Shown in pieces: positions 35,061 through 47,496 of a DNA stretch of 64,000 nt; the stretch's first letter is position 1, and every line of letters begins with the position of its first letter. Below the pieces are notes generated by a model. The model was given only the letters and a program-made list of their open reading frames with translations. It ran no database searches and was not told the DNA's origin. Source of the stretch: Litsea cubeba (lineage: Eukaryota > Streptophyta > Magnoliopsida > Laurales > Lauraceae); contig CM022944.1 of assembly GCA_012931725.1 (NCBI GenBank), positions 37,794,094 through 37,858,093 on the forward strand, written 5' to 3'. The position numbers were made by a program, and so were the translations under genes.

Positions 35061-35700
35061 CAGTGGCGGCTCTAGGAATTCGAGTCAACAAAAGACTTAT
35101 CTTCCACAAACTGAATAAATTTTTTGCCCTTTATCAACATTTGTCATCAATAATTTGACAAATATAATATAAAATCCTCAAATAATCTATTTCCGACAAT
35201 CCAACAAAGATAACATTGAATTCTCAAACAAAGATAAACATAAATTTTAATACATTGTTACTGATAGTTATTAATCCAAAAAGAAAATCCAAATACATAA
35301 ACTCCTACAGTTGCCCTCGACGGGTTTTCATGTGTTGAAATCGTTGCATAATAGCTTCATTATCAACACTAGCGAACACATCATTTTCAATATATGTGGC
35401 CAAACAGTCATTCATCCATTGATCTCCCATTCGATTACGCAATATGTTCTTTACATACTTCATTGCTGAAAAAGATCTTTCTACCGTTGCAGTCGCTACT
35501 GGTAAAATCAACGCCAATTTTAGAAGCAAATAAACCAATGGATATACGATATCCTTCTTTATCTCCACTAATTTTCTAACATGTACCGATTGTGTATTGT
35601 GTGCTACAACCCACTGATGTTGACAACTGATCAATCGGTTGGGATCATATCTATGATATTCACATCGATTTAGGGCATGCACCAAGCCCGTTAGGTACTT
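35061..35700 (-). mobile_element. Truncated hAT transposon, 3' end
   Basis: The segment starts at CAGTGGCGGCTCTAGGA, which resembles the terminal repeat of plant hAT elements, and contains a transposase C-terminus on the minus strand. The matching other end and the remaining transposase are not visible in the neighbouring DNA, so the element is cut. Confidence 0.7.
35305..35685 (-). pseudogene. hAT transposase C-terminal dimerisation domain (fragment)
   Basis: A 126-codon minus-strand frame. Its core reads LPVATATVERSFSAMKYVKN, then LRNRMGDQWMNDCL, the typical hAT-family dimerisation region of the ZMYM1-like/TTF-finger type found in plants. In a full transposase this part holds the subunits together and contributes the catalytic Glu (in VERSFS). 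The N-terminal zinc finger and most of the catalytic core are absent, so it cannot be a working transposase. The natural C-terminus (TRRGQL) appears intact. The first Met is arbitrary, because the true upstream sequence is missing. Confidence 0.85.
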
Positions 35701-36194
35701 TTACTAGTAAAAATTAAATGAAGTCTCGTTTTTTTTTTAAAGGGGTTATATAAATAGTATTTAAATTTAAAATTTTCTTCATCTATTTAAAAATAATTAA
35801 AAATATTTTCTCTACTAAAAGACAAAAAAATCAACTTTTCAATATAATAAGTCAAAAATCATACCAAACAACTAAAAACATAAAACTATAATAACTTAAT
35901 TATATTTTATTCTTTCTTGATTTGATGCTTTATTAAAATTTATTTTACATGTGAAATTACCAAAACATCAAATCAAGAGAGAATTTTACAAAAAAGGGGT
36001 CGTTTGATAATTTTACAAAACCTTCATAAGAAATGTTCTCATAAAAATAGTGCTATATCACATGGCCATAAAATATCACACAGGGTGATATCTGTGATAT
36101 CACACGGCTCTTAAATACCGCATAATCCGATATATGCATATCACATTACCCTAGGGTATCACATAAATATTCCAATGGAATATACTTAAAACTT
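35701..36194. other. Intergenic DNA, no supported gene
   Basis: AT-rich, with several GATATCACA-like words around 36050-36150. No gene seen. Confidence 0.45.
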
Positions 36195-36197
36195 TAA

Positions 36198-37272
36198 GGT
36201 GGCGTTTGGTTCGCTATAATAAAGGTCGGAATGGAATGATCATTCCAACATAATGGTCATTACAGTATTTGGTTCGAAAAAAATTGGCTGAATGACCATT
36301 ACCTCCGGAATCCCATTCCCTTATGTAGAGGAATGGTTATTCCATTGGGGATGGGAAGGAATGGTCATTCCATTCATTTCTACTTTTCATTGAGATCAAA
36401 ATACATTTGTTTCACATCTACCACTATTATAAAAGAGAAGAACTTGTGTGGGCCCCACTTATATATAATAATATAATTTATACATCATCATCATCATCAT
36501 CATCATTATTATTATTATTATAATAAAATTATAAAAGAGAAGAACTTGTGTGGGCCCCACCTATATAATAATATAATCTAATACATTATTATTATTATTA
36601 TCATTATTATTATTATAAGATTATAAAGGAGAAAAACTTGTGTAGGCCCCACTATATAATAATAATATAATCTATACATTATTATTATTATTATTATAAT
36701 AACAAGATTATAAAAGGGAAGAACTTGTGTGGACCCCATCTATATAATAATATAATCTATACATTATTATTATAATAAGATTATAAAAGAGAAGAACTTG
36801 TGCGGGCCCCACCTATATAATAATAATATAATCTATACATTATTATTATTATTATTATTATTATTATAAGATTATAAAGGAGAAGAACTTGTGTGGGCCC
36901 CACTTAGGTAATAAAAATATAATCTATACATTATTATTATTATAATAAGCCCACTTAGATAATAATAATATAATCTATATATTATTATTACTTTTCTAAA
37001 AGAGAAGAACTTGTGTGGGCCCCACCTATAGAATAATAATATAATCCATACATCATCTAACAAGGGTATTTTGGTCATATTTATGTAAAATTTATTCCAT
37101 TCCGGGCATTATTCCCGCGTACCAAACACAGGAACAGGAATCAGTGGGTTGATTCTTCCAGCGTACCAAATGCTAGAATGGTAATAACTATTCCTGCCTC
37201 ATTCCATTCCAAACTCGTTTCGGTCTCCATTCCATTCCCGCCCACAACCATTCCAACGAACCAAACGCCACC
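36198..37272. mobile_element. PIF/Harbinger-like MITE, 1075 bp
   Basis: The ends GGTGGCGTTTGGTTCG and its inverse CGAACCAAACGCCACC are flanked by TAA on both sides (36195-36197, 37273-37275). The TIR motif GTTTGGTT and the TWA-type 3-bp duplication point to PIF/Harbinger. The ends also share GGAATGGAATG-rich subterminal sequence. The inside is not coding. Confidence 0.83.
36425..37045. repeat. Tandem repeat inside the PIF/Harbinger-like MITE
   Basis: About seven units, each with AAGAACTTGTGTGGGCCCCA followed by a TATAATAATATAATCTATAC block and an ATT triplet run of variable length. Unit length is about 75-120 bp, driven mainly by the triplet run. Confidence 0.88.
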
Positions 37273-37275
37273 TAA

Positions 37276-38985
37276 TAGTTTAGGGAAGGATGTCAGGTCC
37301 GAGGAACGATGTATGGGCAATATCAAAAACAGAAAAAAAAACTTGGGCTGTCAATGTCAGTATGCTAAGCTCACCACGATCACTTAAGAGTTGATGTTGA
37401 TGTGAGCAAATCGGCGAATGTTATAAATCTTGGGTGTTTTAAGCATGATCAATTATCCAGATTTAACCATAGACCCATTAAGAAACATAAAAAATAAGGA
37501 TTCATAAAATTTATATAAAAGGGGTTTCAAGTAACCTCACCATGATTACTTTAAGCCAAGCACGTGGATTGAGAATATTCAATCATTGAATTGCATCCAT
37601 TGAAGCGATTGGGATCCAACCATTGAGGATGAAAATGTCCTAAGATTGTTGGTGTTGATGGAACTAGATTCCTGAAAAGTGAGAAGAAATGTATACTTCA
37701 AGGCTTGTAATTGCTTTCCTTAATAAGTTTTCCGTCACCCACTTGTTGGGACTAAGTCAACAATGGGTTAACATGTGGGCCGCCTCTAAAATAGAACGAA
37801 ACCCAAGTAAAGCCGATGTTGATATGTGTTTGCTGGCCTGAAGATCAACCCCAAACTCATTGGCCCTTTAAGGACCCAATAGTAGAACCACATGACCCAC
37901 AATATGCATGGTGATGAGAGACGAGATCCATATAATGAGAATTGTTGGTTTTACCTAGTAGCAATCCAACTTAGCACATCCTCATTCGTTCTGACTTAAA
38001 GCTCCGAGCCCATGTCCACCAGTTAGGTTAAGTCTATTGATGGACTAAACATAGTAAGTCAAGGGATCTCTTATAAATATATCTTTCCTCCATAACATAT
38101 CCAATGGGAGAATGTGGGCTATATATAAACGAAGGCGAGTTTCCAAACATGAAATGAGTTCTCAAAAGTGTTATTTTCCATGTTATTTTCAACACTTTCC
38201 TTACATGGGAAATGCATGATTAATAAAAGTGTTTTCCAAGAAACCAAAATCCAAACTTTGCGTTTCTTATTTTTGAAAACATCCAACAATATATACACGT
38301 GAGGGGGGTTATCAAGACCCTATGATTTACATTGTTCCGTCTTTCACTAATAACTTTAGCTTTTGGTGTTCCTAGTTATTAACAGTAGGGACGGGATATA
38401 TTTTCATCTGATAACACTATCATTGAGAAGTAAAATATAATTTCATTGGGAACATTGGAGAAGTGGAGAGAAGTTGTGAATGAAGATGGATTAAGTTTGT
38501 TTATGTAATAGAGGTTCTTTTGCTTTAGAGAGATTTCCAGCGGTTATCTTCTTTACATTGTGTTCTTTTGTTTCCCAAGGAACTTCAAAATCATTTTGGC
38601 AAGCTCTGACCAAGATATGGATAATTGACAGGGATGTGAGGGATCATAGATATGAATTTGCACTCTTGGAAATCATGAATATGGATGCAGCTGTCTCATA
38701 GGGATTTTTACGAAAAACCTATTCATACACTTTAATTAGACGAATTGTTACTGAAAAACTGAAAAATCAACAAATTAGGTATTTGTATAAGTCATAAGGA
38801 CAAAAATGTTCTCTGGCCATATCGTTAGAAGAAAAGTTGAAGATAAGCACTAATGCCCCCTAACGATATCGTTGGAAGCATTAGGCAACTTCAAGATTTT
38901 CAACTTCCCTTCCGTTTTCCCAATGTCTTCCATCTTCCCCTTTTTTTTTCCCTCCATTCCAGAACTGCATATTGAAAGTCCAGGA
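37276..38985. other. Intergenic DNA, no supported gene
   Basis: No open frame with a recognisable domain on either strand. Near 38815-38880 the word ATATCGTTAGAAG or a variant occurs in both orientations. Confidence 0.45.
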
Positions 38986-40110
38986 TCCGAACCGAGGGGG
39001 CAGGGGGGACGGAGGTGAATAGGGTGAGCTCAAAACCTAGGCCAATTTTAAATTCCTATAGCCAATTATGCTTTGTAGGTTTAATTGATTTGAATACAAG
39101 AGATGTCTCTAAGGAGTATACAGATGTAAGATCTAAAGAAATCAATAACCATACATTTTAATCATAGGCATCAATCGTAAACACATGTAATCATCCACCA
39201 TAAGACGAGATTTATTGTGGTTCGGCAAACGTGCCTACATCCATTCTCGGTTTTCCTACTAGTTATTTCAACTTGAGGTTTAGGCTCACCTCTAACCTTA
39301 CAATCACACATGCTTTTCAAAGGCTTAGGAATAACATTTACAATAAGATATTTTATCTCTCAAATATATCTCTAAGAATGCACTAAGAGAGATACATTTG
39401 AACACATAATGGTGCCTCTTAACATAGGCTGATGTGAAAATGAAATCCTAATTTAAAGCAAATGCATAATGAATACTAAGATCTACGAATGATGCATATT
39501 ACTTGAAACCCTCTATCTCTTTTTTAAATTGAAAACTCAAAATGAAGCAAAGGTGAAAACCATAAATGAGAGATAGAGTGATTAAATAATGCACACAAGT
39601 TTGAAATGATGAACAAACTAGTTTTAGAAAATGCAACCTAATTCTAGCAAGTTTGTTTAAAACAAGAATTTAATAACATGTCAAATCTATCCAAAAGTTG
39701 AGGTCATATCACTAAGCATGTTTAAAATCTAAGCATGTTAAGCAAACAACGTTTGAGCAAGTCAAGTGAACACTAATTCATGCCATTTAATGACAACAAA
39801 GATTTAAAAACATGCATGAATTAATTTCGAGATCAAGAGAGCAAACCCATGTGAAGCATTAAAGGTTGAAATCCATTGATTTGCCTTCCTCTAGTATAGC
39901 CTAGCTCTTCCACCTTCCTTGGCCCTCAAAAGTCTTAAAAGTGTTGGCTCAAATTCCAAGGAACTTGTTCAAATTTATAGCGAAAAGGCCTCCAATGGCT
40001 CTCTGGGCGGTTAACCGACCTCTAGCGGTCGTATTCGAATGGCTAGATTTTTAAACGGCGGTTAGTCGACATCCAGTTGGCGGTTAACCGCGAGGTAAAT
40101 ACTAGCACAA
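38986..40110. other. Possible solo-LTR-like remnant
   Basis: It begins with GGGGGGACGGAGGTGAATAGGG, a wording I associate with the start of some plant copia LTRs, and ends in a GC-rich stretch with repeated GCGGTTAACCG-like words (39995-40095). No partner LTR, primer site or target duplication was found. Low confidence. Confidence 0.3.
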
Positions 40111-40179
40111 TAACTTATGTTTAGCATTGGTATGACCCACGTGGCTAGGGTTCCCACTTTATTTAACTAGTTTTGAGAA

Positions 40180-40390
40180 TTTCTTGATGAATAATTACAT
40201 ATTAATATTGTGTTGTGCAGTGGTTAAATTAATTATTAAAAAAAAAGAGATTATGAGTTCGAGTACTCTCACAGTCCACATACTTTAGCTTTTCAACAAT
40301 GATCAGTATATAAGTCAAAATGAAAGGAATCTTGTCAAAATTGAATCCAAAACCTTTAGCTTTAATATATTATAATTGGTGTTGGCATTT
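40180..40390 (+). repeat. Possible old tRNA-derived SINE
   Basis: GTGCAGTGGTTAAAT (about 40216) resembles an A box and GAGTTCGAGTACT (about 40256) a B box, about 40 bp apart as in tRNA-derived SINEs. The sequence is decayed and the 3' end is not clear. Confidence 0.35.
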
Positions 40391-40984
40391 CATTTTTATT
40401 AGCCCCTTCAAAAAAAAATATTACAAACTTTTTTTATTGTAAGTCTTTAAAAGATCTTCTTTAGAGAAAATCGTGAAATGGATTGTTATATTCACTACTA
40501 AATCACATACTTTTCATCCCCATTGCAATTTGAAAAACTCAATAAAGCTTTACCTCACTGGCAGTTCTTCACCAAACTTGCGTTCCGTGTGGCAATTGGA
40601 CATTAGATAAAAATTCAATTTATTTTTACCTTCGAAGCCCAAGATGTTGGTTTACTTCAAGTTAGAGGTGTTCATGGGCCTCATCAAACTAGAATAAACT
40701 AGCTCACTTGGCCTACATTGTCAGTCATAATAGTTAGGCCTGACCCATCCGACGGGCATTTGACTTTTTCCTTAGGGTTGTCAAAGAGCTGGGTTGAGCT
40801 AAGCCTTTACCTTACCCTCATATTGGGCCGGGCGTAGGTTGGGCCAAAGCCTTCGGAGCCTTCGGCGAACTTACATAATGTAAGCTCGCCTTTACCCAAC
40901 TAAACTCAAGGACTTAGGCCAGACAAAGCCAAAAGATATTGTTTTCTTTTCAAGATGTATTATATATAATGTTTACTATACCAC
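40391..40984. other. Intergenic DNA, no supported gene
   Basis: It contains a GGCC-rich patch (about 40660-40930) similar to those at 22930, 24190 and 25080. No coding signal. Confidence 0.45.
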
Positions 40985-41760
40985 CACTGACTTTAAGGGG
41001 CATTCGGCGACGGGTCTCTGAACATTTCACCTTATTGCCTTAGATCTACAATCTTTTTCATAGTGTGATAGGTCATTTTTTCAAGTTTGAAGACCTAAAA
41101 TGTCTAATTTACTCTTTTTTCAAAATCATATCTCACGATTAGTGGGATATGCCATTAATAATGATAAACTGCCATTTAATTGGCCAAATAAATTTCCAAA
41201 AATGTAAATAAATTCCAAAAGATGAAAATAAATTTCAAAAAATCCAAATAAATTTCAAAAAATATAAATAAATTTCAAAAGATGAAAATAAATTTCAAAA
41301 GATGTAAATAAAATTAAAAAAAAAGAAAATAAATTCTAAGAAAGCACAAACAAATTTCAAAAAATGCAAATAAATTTGAAAGAACTCAAATAAATTTCAT
41401 AAAATGCAATAATTTCAAAAAAAATGCAATAAATTTCAACAGAACACAGAGAATTTAAAAAGACGCAAATAAATTTCAAAAGATCCAAATAAATATCAAA
41501 AATATAAATAAACTTCAAAAGATGAAAAATAATTTAGAAAGACGTAAATAAATTGTAAAAGAGCAGAATAAATTTTAAAACATATAAATAAATTTCAAAA
41601 GATGAAAATCAATTTCAAAAGATCCAAATAGATTTCAAAAGATCCAAATAAAACTTTAAAAATGTAAATAAATTTCAAAATACCCAAATAAATTTCAAAA
41701 GACGTAAATAAAATTAAAAAACACAAATAAATTTAAAAAAAATATAAATACTTTTGCCAA
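40985..41760 (+). repeat. Degenerate A-rich minisatellite, family A
   Basis: Units of about 20 bp such as AAATAAATTTCAAAAGATCC run from about 41195 to 41755, preceded by a unique head with GATTAGTGGGATATGCCATT. Head and array are the inverse of 17440-18240. Confidence 0.75.
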
Positions 41761-42660
41761 AACTAGTGTGAGGCCCCACCCCTGGTGGGCCCTCAATTTG
41801 AATTTGAATACTATATAATAGCCTAAGTATTTTACTTATACTAATTATGGGGTTTAGATAAGGGTAGTTATGTATTTTTCCAGGTTTAGTTTAGTTGTGT
41901 AATTAGTAGAGTCAATAGGGCGACTTTTGTTAATTTTAGAGTTAGTTAGTTTGTTAGAGGCCCTAACTAGAAATTAGTGTTTACTATAGGGGATTTGCAC
42001 CAAAGAATCTTCTAGAAGCCCCACGTAAAGTCCTAAGTACCCTCTACCCTAGCCCTAATCCTATTCTAACCCCAAGAGCATTTTTGTCCCTAGCCCAAAA
42101 ACCCAACCTATTTAAACTAAATCCTCCCTGCGCAAGCAATCACTGTTCATCTCCTCTCTCAATTCCTATCTATTTCTCTCTTCTTCTTCCCCACTTCTCT
42201 CCAACGAGCTCTCATCTTCCCTTCCAATTCCTATCTCTCTCCCTCTCTCTTTCTCTCCCCAGAATTCCCAATAATAGGACGACCCCAGCTAGAACCCCAG
42301 ACTGATCTACAACAGAGGAGCCCCACGACTGGATTTCCCCTATTATAGCTTGGTTATGTATCTTCCCTTTTTCCTTATACCTTCAACTGATCAGGCAAGT
42401 GTCGAGGGTAAATTATATTATTTTATATAAAGATGTTAAACTTATGGACCACAGATGAATGGGTTTGAGGTATTAGATTGACTTCAAATTTGATATCTAG
42501 AGGACCACACATGATTTGTGGTGTCCCAAGTGGGCCCCACTAGGTGACTTATATCGTAAGATGAAGCTTATAGAGGAGCATTGCGCGCTCTCTCTTTCTC
42601 TCTCTAGGGAGCGCTACATAGTGGCACCGGGGCATGATTTAGGAAAAAACGCCCCTCCTA
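41761..42660 (+). other. Promoter-like intergenic segment without a supported gene
   Basis: A TATA-like CCTATTTAAAC at about 42106 is followed by a long CT-rich tract (42150-42265), which looks like a plant promoter and leader. The open frame at 42084-42305 overlaps this tract and has no domain. No downstream gene is visible. Confidence 0.3.
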
Positions 42661-43192
42661 CACTACATGAAAATACATTTTTTGCGGCAGACTTATAGCG
42701 GCGGCCAATAAAATTCGTTGCTATAATATACTTGTAGCGGCGGCCAAAACTAACCCGTTGCTGTAACACAATTTCTAAGCTACTTGTATCGGCGGCCTTC
42801 GCTATGTCCGTCGCTAAAAACATTATTACTAAGGGCGCCAATGATTTGCATGAATTTTTTTTTTTTACCGACAGTCAAGTGTTGGCCGTCGCTACAAATT
42901 ATTTGTAGTGGCGGCCATAAGTGGCACCCGACGGTAAAAGTGTATCACCTAAAAAATAATTTTTAGCGGCGGCCATTTTTACTATTACTGGCGGACAACG
43001 GGCACCGCTAAAAGTTTTCTTCGTCGTCCAACTAAGCGATAGATTTCTTTTACCAGCGGTCAGGACCGCCGCAACAAAAAGCAACCGCCGCCCAAACTTT
43101 TACCGTCCGGACATGTACCAACACCTACCGACGGCCAGTCAAACCGTCTCTATTTCTTTTACGGGCGGCCGGAAGCAATTTTTCTTGTAGTG
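42661..43192. mobile_element. Non-autonomous CACTA element, 532 bp
   Basis: The ends CACTACATGAAAA and TTTTTCTTGTAGTG are flanked by the 3-bp duplication CTA (42658-42660 and 43193-43195). The inside has many GCGGCGGCC-type subterminal repeats in both orientations, as is typical of CACTA transposase binding regions. No coding capacity. Confidence 0.9.
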
Positions 43193-44143
43193 CTAGTAAG
43201 ATGCACTGAGATGCATGATGATCATGGAAGTCCATTAGATGGAGATATCCATATGACCCCTACCTATATGCAAAATCTTGAGCCCATAAGATCATCCTAA
43301 CCTTTTGATCAGTGGCCCTAAAATTTAATTATTTTATGTATCATTTTATAATGATTTCAATCCAATGGTGAGGAAAAGTAGAATGAGCGTTCCAACTTTG
43401 GGGGGGGGGGGGACACGATATTGACTCAACATGGGCCCCATGATAAAAAAAAAGAAGGGTAGAAAAATGGCCATTTTTTAGAATTTCCCTATATATATAG
43501 GGGGCATTCATGTGCGTCCATCTCTCACATTATGGTGAGGGACAATCTTGATGGGGCCCACCCAGGGCCCCACTGATCATGGGACTTGGGGAGTGGAAAA
43601 AGACATCCTCGATGGGCTAGGGTCAATTCCATGCCTCGAATACAATTATATATCCGTGGCCCATAGATTTAATGATTTTATATTAAAAAAAAAAACTTGA
43701 CCCTCAATCCAACGGTTCAACCCATTTGAATAAGCGAAAACTCGATGGATCCAGTATAATTCAAAGCATCCCATGTATGTAGATAGATTGAATGTATCAT
43801 AAAGTCGTTCCCACTATGTTGTCTCTCAGCATCATATGGTGAGGGATGGATGCATATGAATATTTTCCATATATATATAATTTATCAACTATTGATTGGT
43901 TCCACAATGACCCATCAGCCGCTCTCAGCTTTCCATTCATAAGGTCCATTGAGGGGGAAAAACCAAGAAAAGAAAAGACCAACATTCTAATTCACTTGGT
44001 CCAACTGAACTTTGGCATAGTTGTATCCATTTCTTCTCTCTAGCTACTTCTGTATTTGGCTTAAATTTATCTTTATTATTTTATGAAAATAAATTCCCTT
44101 TCTGATTTTTTGTCATGATATGGCAGTTTGCTATTATGGTCTT
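43193..44143. other. Intergenic DNA, no supported gene
   Basis: A poly-G run of 13 bp lies at about 43399. No coding sequence recognised. Confidence 0.45.
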
Positions 44144-44151
44144 ATTCCGAG

Positions 44152-45167
44152 CATGGTTTTAAAAACCGACCGATACCGGTTCGTATCGGCCGATACGAAC
44201 CGGTATCGGCCGACACCGAACCGATATCTCAGCGCGAGATATCGGTATCATCGATACCGAGTTATATATCGCCAAAATATCGCGAGATATCAGCCGATAT
44301 GATGTTCATATCGGCCGTGACGATTTCTCGGCCGATATTTTCAAAATATTTTCATAGCAGCTTAACCCCCGCCAGGGGATACCCCCGGACCCCCTCTGCG
44401 AAGCGCATGTTTTAGAGAAGTGGCAATCAAGAAGACAAAAGGATCCTACTTGACAATGATAGCTACGACTCTTTTGCTAATTGTCTTTCTTTTTTTTGTG
44501 CTTGGATGTCTATTATTATCATAAGCTGCTAGATATGATATTAAACATATTTAATTATGTTTGGAATGATATAGTAGTAAAGATTGTGTAATACACTAAT
44601 TCATGAACCAAAATGCTTTATATTGAGTTAGATTCGATGTTACTCACTTATTTTTCCCTAGATCTAGTATTTTAAAGTGCAGATCTAAATTTTTTTATTT
44701 CCAAAATTTGGGGCTTCTCTTAAAATCAATTACATTTTTTCACATTTGTGTTTAAATGCATTGATAATGTGTTAGTTTAAAATAGATCTATACTTTTAGA
44801 ACAAAAAAGTATGAGTTTTTGTCAAAAATTGTGGTTGCATTATGTCAAATTTATGATATTTCATCTTATTGATCATGAGCATCAATAATGGCGACATTAT
44901 ATAAAATACTGGAGAATAAAGCGAACAGCGACATAGACAGGACGCATAACTTAAGGTGACCGAGATTTTGATTTATTGTTGTTACTAATGGAAAAAAAAT
45001 ATTATTTTCCAACATTTTCTAATATTCTGGATTTTTTGAATATTTTTGCGAATTTTTTTGGATTAAAAAAAATTCACACCGCGACGACCGCGACGGACCG
45101 ATATCCGCGACGTATCGGTTTTTCGGCCCGGCCGATACCGCGACCGATACCGAGATTTTAAACCATG
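44152..45167. mobile_element. hAT-like non-autonomous element, 1016 bp
   Basis: The element begins CATGGTTTTAAAA and ends TTTTAAACCATG and is flanked by the exact 8-bp duplication ATTCCGAG (44144-44151 and 45168-45175). An 8-bp duplication suggests hAT. Both ends carry dense CCGATACCG/CGGTATCGG words (44165-44340 and 45080-45155), the likely transposase binding sites; the centre is AT-rich and non-coding. Confidence 0.83.
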
Positions 45168-45329
45168 ATTCCGAGTCAGTGAGTAGCATGGAGATCTTGG
45201 GTAATCCTTAGTTTTAAGGTTTAACCCTCAATTATTTATGCATCAAAACTTTAAGCCATTAAGGGGCTTATCTATTCTTGGATTGATCACATATGAGTAC
45301 GACCAATGTATTTTTTTAAACAAAAAGTC

Positions 45330-45492
45330 TATATGGACTAACTCATGGAGTTAGTCCATGGACAGACCCTATGATTTTGGGGGGAAAATCACCTGATGTC
45401 AGGTGATTTCCTCCCCCCCCCCCCAAAAAAAAAAAACCATAGAGTTAGTCCATGGATCGATCCATGGGTTAGTCCATGTAGCAGAGCTCTTT
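45330..45492. mobile_element. Foldback element or MITE
   Basis: Two imperfect inverted arms with repeated ATGGACTAACTC and GTTAGTCCATGG words meet at the centre AATCACCTGATGTCAGGTGATT (the palindromic core is 45387-45408). A poly-C/poly-A junction in the right arm mirrors GGGGGG in the left. No target duplication identified. Confidence 0.65.
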
Positions 45493-46092
45493 TTTAAATT
45501 TTATAAGTGCATTTTATTTGATGATTGATTGATGGTATCTGGGTTAATTCGGGGGAACAGTGTGTGGAGAAAATGATCGCATAGTACAAATTTGAATTGT
45601 ATGATGTGATTTTCCATCCTTGGATTCCCTTTCTTTGTTCCACATCCAAACGCCCCATTTGTGTGTGGGTATATTTTTGGGTTTGGGGAAGGGTTGTTAT
45701 CTACATTAGCAATGATTCCTGTGGCCCACCTTTCAGTGATCTAAGCCGTTAATGTTTACAATATTTCAAGGAGAACCTTGCCATAATATCTTCCTTTTTC
45801 GATGATCGTATATATCCGTCTGGATAGATTAATAACTTTCAGATGGCTACTCATTGCCAGTGACCTCGGTATAACAATAATTTTATATTCTTTATGGCAT
45901 ATCTTGATCATTTTATATGCTTTAGATCTGAAATATGGTGTGACTCCTATCCAAGAATAGTGTTTTCACCCCCTTCTCTAGTAAGGCAACAAATGGCAAT
46001 CTTGTCAAGATTATATGAATGTATAAATTGGTTTACTATCATCATCATCGTCATAATTATTGCAAGTGCAGAAAACTATGACTCACAATAAT
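45493..46092. other. Intergenic DNA, no supported gene
   Basis: No coding signal seen. Confidence 0.45.
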
Positions 46093-46968
46093 AGGGGTGC
46101 CTGATAGGACTTATCAAAATAGAAGAAGATGATCTGCTGCCTCAAAACCTGAAAGGGAAGAAGACACAGTCAGAGGACCCTGGCCTGGGCGGTGCAAGGC
46201 TCTCCGATGCCAAAGTCAGTGTATGAACTGGAACAAAGGAAGGAGAGGAACAAGAGAGCCAGAGTAACGACTCTCAAGTATGGGTTGTGTACCTTGCATG
46301 TGAAATGAGGTCCTATTTATAGAGGACTCTTGAGGACATTTTGGATGATATTTTGGAGTGGGTCCCATGATTTGATGGGGAAGTCCTTATCAGCCCACAA
46401 AATAATAAATGCGGTCCACTTCAGCCCACAAAGTAATAAATGCCAGTCAGATCAGCCCACATTGCATTTAATGCATGTCATGTTGGGCCAGATCCTGTTG
46501 GAGGCCTTTGGCGGTAGAGGTCCCATCGGATCCATCCTCGGGCCTTGCCCTGATGTGGCTACAGCCGCTGGATGCCGCCCTGTCAGCGGTGTGGCGAAGA
46601 TTGTGAACTGCCGATGTCGCATCTGTCCCACTGGCTCGCGCCCCTATTCTGCCACGTATCTGACGACGTGGCGGGCGTAGGGCATAAGTGGGGATTCTTC
46701 TTTGCTTCGGCTTCCATCCCGCCTCCTTTGGCCGGGTTCCCCGGCTCCTTTGGCCGAGGTCAAGCTCTTTAACCGAAGTGGACCCTTGGTAGCCGAGCTC
46801 GGCACTAGCAGCCAAGGTTTGTCTGGTTTCGGCTGAGGCCTCTGTCTCGGCAACCGAGGTGAGTTTGCGTGCCATGTGGATGGCACGTGGTCGGCACGTG
46901 GGAGTGCTTAATCCCATCTTATAGCCGTGATTAGCATAATCCTGGAGCTTTGAAAATCTCCCCACACA
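46093..46968 (-). repeat. 3' LTR of the minus-strand Tat element
   Basis: In element orientation it starts TGTGTGGGGAGATTTTC at 46968, preceded by a purine-rich GCCATGGGGCAAT tract. It contains a TATA box and ends near 46093. The paired LTR is outside the window, so the outer end is an estimate. Confidence 0.65.
46311..46322 (-). promoter_or_regulatory. TATA box of the Tat LTR promoter
   Basis: CTATAAATAGGA on the minus strand, in a position suited to drive transcription leftwards through the LTR. Confidence 0.6.
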
Positions 46969-47239
46969 ATTGCCCCATGGCTTTTGACTTCTTAAGAGCC
47001 CTAGTCGTTAGGGGTCAGAAGCTAGAGAATCCGTTTGGAGATACTGCGATCATTGCTGGGCGTCGCTTCAACTTCTCCAAGGCAATAAATGTTGTGTCCT
47101 GTTCGCCCCGAGAAACGAACCGGCGGCCACACGTGGTGCTTCCTCACTGATCGTGCCATCAAATCGATGATATAGGTGCGGATTGCGAAGCCTGCATTTT
47201 CGAATTTGTAAATGGCGCCCAGAGAGGGCTTCCTTTCCC

Positions 47240-47248
47240 AATAAATAG
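47240..47248 (+). promoter_or_regulatory. TATA box for the antisense gene of the Tat element
   Basis: AATAAATAGGG on the plus strand lies about 250 bp before the ATG at 47497 and is followed by a pyrimidine-rich leader with a 5' UTR intron (47420-47494, GT-AG). Confidence 0.55.
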
Positions 47249-47496
47249 GGTTGCCTTCCTCCGTTCTTCTTTCTTTATTTTCTCTTCTGATTTTCTTTGC
47301 CCTTGCTTTCGATCCTTGCCCTGTTCTTCATCTGTCTTCCCGAGATCTCTCCGTATTGCTCCGGCCAGGACGATCGTGAAACGTGTCCAAATCGATTCTT
47401 GGCTTGCCTTTCTGCCTCTGTAAGTGACTTCGTACTCCTGTACTTTTTAGGGTTTCTGCCTTTAGGGTTTCTGTTTGCCTTCTTCTTCTTGTAGAG

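Noticed and set aside
42084..42305. 73-codon Ser/Leu/Pro-rich frame as a signal-peptide protein
   Set aside because: It lies in a CT-rich tract that reads as Ser and Leu by composition; no downstream exon is visible.
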